A stretch of 64,000 bases of DNA from CAZKWG01 sp964615375 (lineage in GTDB: Bacteria > Myxococcota_A > UBA796 > CAZKWG01): the NCBI GenBank assembly GCA_964615375.1, contig CAZTOW010000041.1, positions 24,619-88,618 on the forward strand. Direction: 5' to 3'. The position numbers and the translations under genes are program-made. Shown in pieces: positions 45,574 to 54,016 of this stretch. The notes below the pieces were generated by a model. That model did no database searches. It had not been told where the DNA came from and saw nothing but the letters and a program-made list of their open reading frames with translations. Position 1 is the stretch's first letter. Every line of letters starts with the position of its first letter.

Positions 45574-47370
45574 ATGAGCGGAGCGACCTTGCAGTGGAGG
45601 ACCATCACGCGGCTGATCGCGCCGTGGCTGCTCGTGATCGCCGTGGCGGGACCCGGCTGCCAGAGAGGGGCTGACCTCAAGGTGGACGACACAGGCGAGA
45701 CCGACGCCGATCAGGACGGCTACGTTCTCGGGCCGGACTGCGACGATGTTGACTCCGCCGTCAGCCCCTCGGCCGAAGAGCGCTGCGACGGCGTGGACAA
45801 CGACTGTGACGGACGGACCGACGAGGACGCCGTGGACGCCGCGTCCTGGTACGTGGACGCCGACCAGGACGGGTTCGGCGATCCCGCGACCGCGGCGAGT
45901 GACTGCGAGCAGCCCGAGGACGCGGTCGCGACCGCCGGAGACTGCGACGACGCCGACGCGACCGTCTGGCCAGGCGCCGCCGAGGTCTGCGGCGACGGCG
46001 TCGTCAACGACTGCGACGGCACCGAGAAGGACGCCGCGGCGAGCTGTGCCCTGGCGGGTGAGTTCGACCTGAAGGAGGCCGATCTACGGCTTGGAACAGA
46101 TGGGATCGAGGACGCGCTCGGAAGCGAGGTGGCAGGAGCTGGCGATGTGGACGGCGATGGCCTCGCCGACGCGCTCATCGCCGCGAGCTCCGCGGACGAG
46201 GGGGGCGTTGACGGTGGGGCGGTCTACCTGCTGGCCAGCCCCATCGGGGGAGACCTGCTCACGACGGACGCGACCGCGCGCCTGCTGGGCGCCGAGGACC
46301 AGGGGGTCGGCATCTCCGTCGCCGGGGACCAGGACAACGACGCGGACGGCTACGATGACGTGCTGATCGGCTCCGTCGGCGGCTGGGACTGCAACGGCGC
46401 GGTCTGGCTCGCGTCGGGACCCCTGGTGGGTGTGACGGCGCTGGCGGTGGCGGACGCCACCCTCGACTCCGATGGGTGCATGAGCGCCGATCTGGCCTTT
46501 CTGTCCGATGCGACCGGCGATGGCACCCCTGACCTGCTCATCACCTGGGCCAACGACGGCGCCGCCGCGCTCTATGACGGGCCCGTCCTTGGTACCGTGG
46601 ATGAGACGAGCGCGACGGCGACCTTCGTGTCGGGCGCCGAAGACGACTATGGAACGGGAATCTCGCTGGATGGCGCGGGCGATCTCGACGGCGACGGGGT
46701 CGAAGACGTCGTAATCGGCGGGGGGCACGAGGACGATGGCGACGTAGGCGTTCGCGTCTACGTCGTCCTCGCGCCGGTCTCGGGTGCCTTTGACCTGCGC
46801 GACGCGGAGGCGACCCTCGACACGGAGCACTTCACCGACTCCGCTTTTGGGATCGGTGACTTCCTGGCGTCCGTGTCCGGGGCGGGCGACTTCGACGGCG
46901 ACGGGCTCGACGATCTCGTGCTGGGAGCGGCGCTCTTCGGCGCGACCCGCGAGGGGGGCACCGTGTGGGTCCTGCCGGGGACAGTCGAGGGGGCGCTGGA
47001 TGTCAGCACGGCCGCCGCGGTGTTCGAGGGCACCGACGAATTCGACAGGGCTGGCTGGTCCGTGGCGGACGCGGGCGACGTCAACGCCGACGGCCACGCC
47101 GATCTCCTCATCGGCGCGCCGGGCGCGGCGAGCGCCAGGGGCGTCACCTACGTTGTGTCGGGTCCAGCCACGGGGACCTACGACCTCGCGGACGCGGCGG
47201 GGGCCATCCAGGGGGAGCGCGCAGACGACGAGAGCGGCGCGTCCGTCGTCCGCGCGGGCGACCTGGACGCGGACGGCCGGGACGACATCCTCATCGGCGC
47301 GCCGCAGGCCAGCTACGACGGCGAGGAGCACGGCGCGGCCTATGGCGTGTACGCCGCGACCAGCTACTGA
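45574..47370 (+). CDS. MopE-type metal-binding and FG-GAP repeat lipoprotein
   Basis: This 598-residue protein is the fourth FG-GAP protein in the window. A basic, hydrophobic leader ends at a weak lipobox (GPGC, Cys29), so lipidation is likely but less certain than in its relatives. MopE-type units lie in residues about 45-160 (PDCDDVDSAVSP, VDNDCDG, GDCDDADATVWPGA). FG-GAP blades follow (GAGDVDGDGLADALIA, GAGDFDGDGLDDLVLG, AGDVNADGHADLLIGAPG). It is probably surface-exposed and metal-stabilised. Confidence 0.83.
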   Translation: MSGATLQWRTITRLIAPWLLVIAVAGPGCQRGADLKVDDTGETDADQDGYVLGPDCDDVDSAVSPSAEERCDGVDNDCDGRTDEDAVDAASWYVDADQDGFGDPATAASDCEQPEDAVATAGDCDDADATVWPGAAEVCGDGVVNDCDGTEKDAAASCALAGEFDLKEADLRLGTDGIEDALGSEVAGAGDVDGDGLADALIAASSADEGGVDGGAVYLLASPIGGDLLTTDATARLLGAEDQGVGISVAGDQDNDADGYDDVLIGSVGGWDCNGAVWLASGPLVGVTALAVADATLDSDGCMSADLAFLSDATGDGTPDLLITWANDGAAALYDGPVLGTVDETSATATFVSGAEDDYGTGISLDGAGDLDGDGVEDVVIGGGHEDDGDVGVRVYVVLAPVSGAFDLRDAEATLDTEHFTDSAFGIGDFLASVSGAGDFDGDGLDDLVLGAALFGATREGGTVWVLPGTVEGALDVSTAAAVFEGTDEFDRAGWSVADAGDVNADGHADLLIGAPGAASARGVTYVVSGPATGTYDLADAAGAIQGERADDESGASVVRAGDLDADGRDDILIGAPQASYDGEEHGAAYGVYAATSY

Positions 47371-47715
47371 TCCAACGCGCGGGGGGCGCCGAATCTGTCG
47401 TCCTGAGTGCGGGAGGGGCCAGATCAGCCCCGCCGTCGGCATTCTTCAAGGGGACCGGGCCCTGTCGGGTTCAATGGCGGGGCCGTGACCTGCTCTCGGC
47501 TGTGGACCTGGCGAGAGGCCGCGCTCACGCCGATCTGGTCGTCCGACACGACGGTGACATGCGGCTTGTCGCTATGTTGACCGTAAGCACCACGTGATGG
47601 CGACAAAATGTCGTAACCTGCTGCCTCGGAGCATTCTCCAGGCTGTCAGGGACAAAAAAGGGGTCGAACACCCTTCCGTGATTCTGTGGCGCGTTTCTTG
47701 CTAACTGCGCCCACC
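47371..47715. other. intergenic region, hairpin and small inverted repeats only
   Basis: This 345-bp stretch shows no gene I would support. A hairpin GGGGC/GCCCC at 47415-47431 could end the preceding transcript. CGACA-AAA-TGTCG at 47601-47613 is a small perfect palindrome in a less GC-rich part and could be an operator for the next gene. A run of A at about 47653-47658 precedes the next gene. Confidence 0.45.
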
Positions 47716-48096
47716 ATGCCGACGCCGCCCCGCACCGTCCTCGTCATCGCCGCGCAGATCGAGTCCACCGCCACCCTGATGAGCTACCTGTCCCGCCACG
47801 ATCTGAGCGTGATCAGCCGACGGCAGCTCGACGCGGTGGACGCCTCGGAGGGGGCCGAGGCGTGCGTGCTCCTGCACGACGGGTTCCGGCTCATGGACCT
47901 CGTGGACGCCGCGCGCCGCTGGATCGCGCGCAGCGCGGGGCCGCTCATCGTGATCACCGCCGAGATCCCTACGGTTCGGATGGCGATGGGCACGGAGCAC
48001 CCCCGTGGAGCGGCGCGCCTGCTCCCCCGCCAGACCTTCGCCTGGACCGTCTACGACCTGCTGACCTCCCCCTCCGACTCCCCCCCGACCTGGTGA
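47716..48096 (+). CDS. small protein, possibly receiver-like fold
   Basis: This 126-residue protein (taking ATG 47716; an in-frame GTG at 47686 would add 10 residues) has alternating strands and helices (TVLVIAAQ, LMSYL, GPLIVITAEIP) reminiscent of a response-regulator receiver. The phospho-acceptor Asp and Lys are not clear, so I do not call it one. No Shine-Dalgarno sequence is visible. It ends 4 bases before the SulP gene, suggesting co-transcription, perhaps as its regulator. Confidence 0.5.
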   Translation: MPTPPRTVLVIAAQIESTATLMSYLSRHDLSVISRRQLDAVDASEGAEACVLLHDGFRLMDLVDAARRWIARSAGPLIVITAEIPTVRMAMGTEHPRGAARLLPRQTFAWTVYDLLTSPSDSPPTW

Positions 48097-48100
48097 CCCG

Positions 48101-49843
48101 ATGCCTGCCCCTGGCCCCGAACGCTCTCCCCGACCCTCCATCCCCATCGCCGCCGCGATGCGCCGCGCCCTGGCTCGCGGCTACGGCGCCGCCGAGCTGC
48201 GCGCCGACGTGTTGGCCGGCGCGGTCGTCGGCGTCGTCGCGCTGCCGCTCTCGATGGCGCTGGCCATCGCCGTCGGTGCCCCTCCCCAGCACGGGCTGTA
48301 CACCGCCATCTTCGCCGGCGCGGTGACCGCGCTGCTCGGCGGCTGCAAATTCCAGATCACGGGCCCGACCGCGGCGTTTGTCGTGATCCTGGCGCCCATC
48401 GTGAGCCAGCACGGGCTCTCCGGGCTGCTCACGGCGGGCTTCATGGCGGGCCTCATGCTGGTGCTCATGGGGCTCGCCGGCCTGGGCAACCTCATCAAGT
48501 TCGTGCCCTACCCGGTCACCACCGGCTTCACCACGGGCATCGCCACCGTGATCGCGACGCTCCAGATCAAGGACGTGCTGGGGCTGAAGGTGGGCCCGAT
48601 GCCCGAGCACTACCACGAGAAGGTCGAGGCGCTGTGGGCGGCGCGGGCCACCGCGGACGGGCGCGAGTTGGCGGTAGCGGCCTTCACGCTGGCCCTGCTG
48701 CTGCTGATCCCGCGCGTCGTGAAGCGGATCCCCGCGCCGCTGCTGGCGATCACGGCCGCCGCGGGTGTCGCAGCCCTCGCTCACGCCGTCGATCCGAGCT
48801 TCAGCGTCGCGACCATCGGCAGCCGCTTCCACACCGTGGTCAACGGCGTAGAGCTCGCCGGGATCCCGCCCGTGCTGCCGCACCCGTCGCTGCCCTGGTC
48901 CGACCTGCACATGGACTTCCAGCAGCTCCGCACGCTGCTCCCGGCCGCCTTCGCCATCGCGCTGCTTGGGGCCATCGAGAGCCTGCTCAGCGCGGTCATC
49001 GCCGACGGCATGACCGGCACCCGCCACGATCCCAACGCCGAGCTGGTCGGTCAGGGCCTCGGCAACATGGTGGCCCCCATCTTCGGCGGGATCGCGGCGA
49101 CGGGCGCCCTGGCACGCACCGCGACGGCGATCCGGGCCGGAGCGCGCTCTCCGCTGACGGCAGTGACCCACGCGCTGGTCGTACTCGCGGCGATGCTGTT
49201 CCTGGCCCCCCTGGTGGCCTACGTGCCGATGGCGTCGCTCGCCGCGCTCCTGCTGCTGGTCGCCTGGAACATGTCGGAGATCAAGCACTTCCTGGAGGTG
49301 CTGCGCATCGGACCCAAGAGCGACGTGAGCGTGCTGCTCACCTGCTTCCTGCTGACCGTGATCTTCGACATGGTGTGGGCGGTCAGCGTGGGCTTCGTGC
49401 TCGCGGCGGTGCTGTTCATGCGTCGCATGGCGGAGATCACCGAAAGCCGCTTTGCGGTGGAGGGGGACCTCGTCGAGCGCGATCTGCCGGCGCTACCGCC
49501 GGGCGTGACGGTCTATGAGGTCAACGGGCCGCTGTTCTTCGGCGCCGCCCAGCAGGCGATGGAGTCGCTGCACGCCGCGCACGGCGACGCCTTCCGCCTG
49601 CTGATCTTGAACCTGGGCCGGGTGCCCGTCATCGACACGACGGGGCTGGTCGCCCTGGAGAGCACGCTGCACAGCCTGAGGAGGCGGGGCAAGGTGGTGC
49701 TGCTGGCGGGGCCGCTGCCCCGGCCGGATCGTATCTGGGAGCGCGCGCGAGCCGAGGGCAAGCTCGACGGCGTCGAGGTGTGTGAGGACCTGGAGGCGGC
49801 GGCCGAGCGGGCGCGGGAGCTGTTCGCTCCGGCGGCGGCCTGA
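48101..49843 (+). CDS. SulP-family inorganic anion transporter with STAS domain
   Basis: This 580-residue integral membrane protein transports inorganic anions such as sulfate or bicarbonate, possibly with a co-transported ion; the exact ion cannot be read from sequence. The N-terminal membrane domain carries SulP signatures (AGAVVGVVALPLSMALAIAVGAPP, CKFQITGPTAAFVVIL), with about 10-12 hydrophobic segments. A STAS domain fills residues about 465-575 (VYEVNGPLFFGAA, then VIDTTGLVAL). Length is typical. Its stop and the opposite-strand activator's stop both lie in the palindrome GCCTGA-G-TCAGGC at 49838-49850. Confidence 0.88.
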   Translation: MPAPGPERSPRPSIPIAAAMRRALARGYGAAELRADVLAGAVVGVVALPLSMALAIAVGAPPQHGLYTAIFAGAVTALLGGCKFQITGPTAAFVVILAPIVSQHGLSGLLTAGFMAGLMLVLMGLAGLGNLIKFVPYPVTTGFTTGIATVIATLQIKDVLGLKVGPMPEHYHEKVEALWAARATADGRELAVAAFTLALLLLIPRVVKRIPAPLLAITAAAGVAALAHAVDPSFSVATIGSRFHTVVNGVELAGIPPVLPHPSLPWSDLHMDFQQLRTLLPAAFAIALLGAIESLLSAVIADGMTGTRHDPNAELVGQGLGNMVAPIFGGIAATGALARTATAIRAGARSPLTAVTHALVVLAAMLFLAPLVAYVPMASLAALLLLVAWNMSEIKHFLEVLRIGPKSDVSVLLTCFLLTVIFDMVWAVSVGFVLAAVLFMRRMAEITESRFAVEGDLVERDLPALPPGVTVYEVNGPLFFGAAQQAMESLHAAHGDAFRLLILNLGRVPVIDTTGLVALESTLHSLRRRGKVVLLAGPLPRPDRIWERARAEGKLDGVEVCEDLEAAAERARELFAPAAA

Positions 49844-49844
49844 G

Positions 49845-50888
<1,044 letters not shown>

Positions 50889-50909
50889 TCAGAACACCAG
50901 CACCTCGGA

Positions 50910-52166
50910 TCATGCTCCCTCCCTCCTCAGCGTCTCGCGCATGCGCAGGATCACCAGAAGCCCCGAGCCCGCCGTCAGCGCCGCCACCGCCCAGAGCGCA
51001 GCGCCGATCCCGAAGGCGTCCGCCACGAGGCCGGCGAGCAGGGCGCCTACGGCGTAGCCCAGATCGCGCCACAGCCGGTACGTGCCGACCGCGCTGGCGC
51101 GCCAGCTCGGGTGGGCCACGTCGCCGATGGCGGCGAGCAGGGTCGGGTACACCATGGCCGTGCCCAGGCCCAGCAGGACCTGACCGAGCGCGAACACGGG
51201 CACAGTGTGCCCCGTCGCCACCGCGGCGATGCCCGTGGCCTGCACGATCATGCCGCCCGCGATCAGGCCCTTTCGGCCCACCCGATCCGAGAGCGCCCCG
51301 GTCACCAGCTGGCAGGCGCCCCACACCGCGGGGTACAGCGCGGCCAGCGCGCCGGTCTGGCCCAGGTCCAGGCCGGCGGCGGCGAACACCAGGGGGAACA
51401 ACCCCCAGGCCATGCCGTCGTTGAGGTTGTTGACCAGCCCGGCCTGCGTGACCGACGACAGCTCGCGATCCCTGAGCGTGGTCCGCCAGAAGACCTCGCG
51501 CTGCGACGGCGCGCCGACCGCGGGCAGGTCGCCGGTCAGCCTCGCCTCGTGCGCGACGTGGGGGTGGGTCTCGCGCACCAGGGTCGTGGAGAGGAGCAGG
51601 CCCAGCGTCACGTAGACCACGCCGAGGTAGAAGGGCTCCGGCCGCAGCCCCCAGCGCGCGGCGAGATAGCCCGTGGCGAGCGCCGATCCGGCCACGGCGA
51701 AGTAGCCGGCGAACTCGTTGAGGCCCATCGCCAGGCCGCGGTTCTTCGCCCCTGCGAGATCGATCTTCATGATCACGGTCGTGGACCACGTGAGCCCCTG
51801 GCTCACCCCGAGCAGCGCGTTCGCGAACAGGATCCAGGCCCAGGAGGGCGCGCCCATGAGTAGGAAGGGCACGGGGGCGGCAACGAGCCAGCCGGCGACC
51901 AGCACGCGCTTGCGGCCGAGCGCGTCGGCGAGCCGGCCCGCGAGGTAGTTCGTCAGCGCCTTGGTCACGCCGAAGACCACGATAAAGCTCAGGATCGCCG
52001 CCTTCGCCTCGAGGTGGAATTCAGCGTCGGCGAGGGCCGGCAGCACGCTGCGCTCCATGCCGACCATGGCGCCGACGAGGGCGTTGACCACCACCAGCAG
52101 CGAGAACTGCGCGAGGTTGGCGCGCAGGCCGAGGGTCGGCGCTTCGGCTGTTGATTTTATAATCAA
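50910..52166 (-). CDS. MFS transporter controlled by an ArsR-type operator
   Basis: This 418-residue major facilitator superfamily transporter has about 12 hydrophobic segments and MFS loop motifs (GRLADALGRKRVL after segment 2, GALSDRVGRKGLI after segment 8). Substrate is unknown; drug/metabolite efflux is possible. The start is TTG 52166, giving MIIKSTAEAP, which overlaps an operator. GGAGG lies 17 bases upstream, an unusually long distance, so the start is provisional. It is 12 bases downstream of the ArsR-rhodanese gene on the same strand. Confidence 0.83.
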   Translation of the reverse strand: MIIKSTAEAPTLGLRANLAQFSLLVVVNALVGAMVGMERSVLPALADAEFHLEAKAAILSFIVVFGVTKALTNYLAGRLADALGRKRVLVAGWLVAAPVPFLLMGAPSWAWILFANALLGVSQGLTWSTTVIMKIDLAGAKNRGLAMGLNEFAGYFAVAGSALATGYLAARWGLRPEPFYLGVVYVTLGLLLSTTLVRETHPHVAHEARLTGDLPAVGAPSQREVFWRTTLRDRELSSVTQAGLVNNLNDGMAWGLFPLVFAAAGLDLGQTGALAALYPAVWGACQLVTGALSDRVGRKGLIAGGMIVQATGIAAVATGHTVPVFALGQVLLGLGTAMVYPTLLAAIGDVAHPSWRASAVGTYRLWRDLGYAVGALLAGLVADAFGIGAALWAVAALTAGSGLLVILRMRETLRREGA

Positions 52167-52181
52167 TAGATTACTTGATCA
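52160..52181. promoter_or_regulatory. second ArsR-type operator, at the start of the MFS gene
   Basis: On the minus strand this reads TGATCAAG-TAATCT-ATTGATTA, an imperfect copy of the palindrome before the ArsR-rhodanese gene. Sixteen or more of the 22 positions agree. It covers the stop of the regulator and the TTG of the transporter, so binding would allow separate control of the downstream gene. Confidence 0.6.
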
Positions 52182-52877
52182 TCCCTCCAGCGGCAAGCCC
52201 TGTGCCCGCCAGTCGGGCGGGCCGTCCTCCAGTCGGTGCGCGATCACGCCGTTCGCCCGCAGGATCTGGACCGCCTCCATCGCGTAGACGCAGTAGGGGC
52301 CTCGGCAGTAGGCGACCACCTCCTGACCCTCGGGCAGCTCGCTCAGGCGGCGCTCCAGCTCGCCCACCGGGATCGAGCGCGCGCCTGGCAGGTGCCCGGC
52401 CTCGAACTCCTCGACCGGCCGCACGTCCAGCACCGTGACCTCGCCCGCCAGGACCCGGCGCCGAAGCTCGTCCCGGTCCACCTTCTCCAGGGCGCCCATC
52501 GACGAGAGGAAGGCCCGGCGCGTGGCCTCGACCTCGGCGAGGCGGCTCTCTCCGAGCGCCCGGAGCCGCATCCAGAGCGCGGCCACGTCCTCGTCGGCCA
52601 GCCGGTAGCGCACGTAGAGCCCATGCTTCTCGGTCTCGACGAGGCGCGCCGCGCGCAGGACCTGGAGGTGCTGGCTGGCGTTGGCCATGCTCAGGTCGGC
52701 GGCCTCCGCCAGCACCTCGACCGTGCGCGGGCCCTGGCCGAGCAGATCGAGCAGCTCCAGGCGCTTTGGGCTGGCCAGGGCCTTGCCGATGCGCGCGAAC
52801 TGCTCGTAGATCGTGTCCTTGAACTGGCGCTTGGGGGTGGGGACGGGGAGGTCGAGGGGGGATGGGGCGGTCTTCAT
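52179..52877 (-). CDS. ArsR-family regulator fused to a rhodanese domain
   Basis: This 232-residue protein joins a winged-helix ArsR/SmtB-type DNA-binding domain (residues about 20-100, with SMANASQHLQVLRAARLV as recognition region) to a rhodanese domain (residues about 125-225). The catalytic loop Cys is Cys191 in AYCRGPYC, and the domain opens with LDVRPVEEFEAGHLPGA. Such fusions are known as sulfur- or redox-responsive regulators; sensing of sulfane sulfur is inferred. ATG 52877 is chosen, TTG 52883 being the alternative. The operator at 52877-52898 overlaps the start, pointing to autorepression. It sits upstream of the MFS gene on one transcript. Confidence 0.87.
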   Translation of the reverse strand: MKTAPSPLDLPVPTPKRQFKDTIYEQFARIGKALASPKRLELLDLLGQGPRTVEVLAEAADLSMANASQHLQVLRAARLVETEKHGLYVRYRLADEDVAALWMRLRALGESRLAEVEATRRAFLSSMGALEKVDRDELRRRVLAGEVTVLDVRPVEEFEAGHLPGARSIPVGELERRLSELPEGQEVVAYCRGPYCVYAMEAVQILRANGVIAHRLEDGPPDWRAQGLPLEG

Positions 52878-52898
52878 GATCAAGAGATCACTTGATCA
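52877..52898. promoter_or_regulatory. perfect operator palindrome at the ArsR-rhodanese start
   Basis: TGATCAAG (52877-52884) and CTTGATCA (52891-52898) form a perfect 8-bp inverted repeat with a 6-base centre. It covers the regulator's start codon and also includes the stop codon of the sigma-like gene. The same site in imperfect form precedes the MFS gene. Binding by the ArsR-rhodanese protein itself is the simplest reading. Confidence 0.7.
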
Positions 52899-54008
52899 AA
52901 GGGTGGGCGCAAGCTCGACCGCTGGACCGCGGCGAACTTCAGCGCGGGGGTCAGGAGCGGATGTCTGGACGCGAACGGGCCCGGCGAGGCAGTCGCCCAT
53001 GAGCTGGCGCAGGCGGATACGGGCGCGCTGGAGGCGGTTCTGGAAGGAGGGTCGGTCGGTGCCGACTTCGTGTGCGGCGGCGTGGAGAGAGCGGTTGGAG
53101 AGGTCGAAGAGCAGGATCGCGCCGGACTGTTCTGGCGTGAGCGTGGCCAGGAGGGGAGCGAGGGAATTGGCCAGGGCGGCGAGGTCGGCTGCGGTCGGGG
53201 TGAGCGATGGTGGCGCGAGGAGCTTGGAGGACCAGGGGCCGGACCCGAGCGTCGCGTTGAGGATCTTGTGGAGCCAGGGGCCCAGGCGGGTCTGGCGTTG
53301 GCGAGCGCTCACCGCGGTGTGGAGGCGCGTGAGGAGGGCCTGCGCTGCCGCGGCGATGTGGTCGGCGGGCACCCAGGCTCGGACAAGGTCTTTGATGGCG
53401 TCGGTGAAGGCGGGGAGCAGAACGCTGGGTAAGGCGCGGCGGCGCGGGGGGCGGGTGTCTGGCCACGGCTCGGTCGGCGTCGACGGGTCGGTGATGTCCG
53501 GCGCCAGGAGTCGAAGCCCAGAGAGCACGATGCGGCGAAGGGGACGGCGAGCAGAGTGGACGCGGGACTTGAGCGCGGCCAGCGGGATCCCGAAGCGCGC
53601 CGCAGCGGCCTGCTGGGTAAGCGAGCCGTGGTCCGTCAGCCTGAGCACCTCGGCGTGCTCGGGCGGCAGCAGGTCCAGGAACGGGAGGAGGGCGTCGGCG
53701 ATCTGGTCCTCGCTGTTCGCAGGCGTCGACGGACCTGCGACCTTGCCCATCACCTCGGCCATCCACGGCGCGAGCTGCTTGTTGGGGCGCAGATGCTCGA
53801 CCCCGACCCGCAGGCGCCCGAGCAGTCGCAGGAGCGCCCCCTCCACGGCGTCGGCAGGCAGACGCTCGGCGAGCAGCGCGCGCAGGGCCTGCATGAGCGG
53901 CGCAACCAGCGCCTCGCTGACAGTGGATCCGACCTCTTCGGTACGCTCCTTGGACGGCTCACGCGCATCCTCGGCCGCTACCCTTTCGTTTTCCGCGGTG
54001 GCGTCCAT
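52896..54008 (-). CDS. tandem protein of two sigma-factor-like halves
   Basis: This 370-residue protein appears to be an internally duplicated ECF-type sigma-like protein. The first half (residues about 30-165) has a region 2-like segment (LRALLAERLPADAVEGALLRLLGRL, then LAPWMAEVMGKV) and a clear region 4-like helix-turn-helix (LPPEHAEVLRLTDHGSLTQQAAAARFGIPLAALKSRVHSARRPL). The second half (residues about 200-345) repeats the order, with AWVPADHIAAAAQALLTRLH, LGPWLHKIL, LTPEQSGAILLFDLS and SFQNRLQRARIRLRQLM. Start ATG 54008 is used; an upstream TTG adds eight residues. Its stop overlaps the operator of the ArsR-rhodanese gene. A bipartite transcription factor is the likely role. Confidence 0.65.
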   Translation of the reverse strand: MDATAENERVAAEDAREPSKERTEEVGSTVSEALVAPLMQALRALLAERLPADAVEGALLRLLGRLRVGVEHLRPNKQLAPWMAEVMGKVAGPSTPANSEDQIADALLPFLDLLPPEHAEVLRLTDHGSLTQQAAAARFGIPLAALKSRVHSARRPLRRIVLSGLRLLAPDITDPSTPTEPWPDTRPPRRRALPSVLLPAFTDAIKDLVRAWVPADHIAAAAQALLTRLHTAVSARQRQTRLGPWLHKILNATLGSGPWSSKLLAPPSLTPTAADLAALANSLAPLLATLTPEQSGAILLFDLSNRSLHAAAHEVGTDRPSFQNRLQRARIRLRQLMGDCLAGPVRVQTSAPDPRAEVRRGPAVELAPTL

Positions 54009-54016
54009 CGGCAACT

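Noticed and set aside
47716..48096. Response-regulator receiver domain
   Set aside because: The fold pattern is suggestive, but the phospho-acceptor Asp and conserved Lys could not be located, so only a receiver-like description is given.
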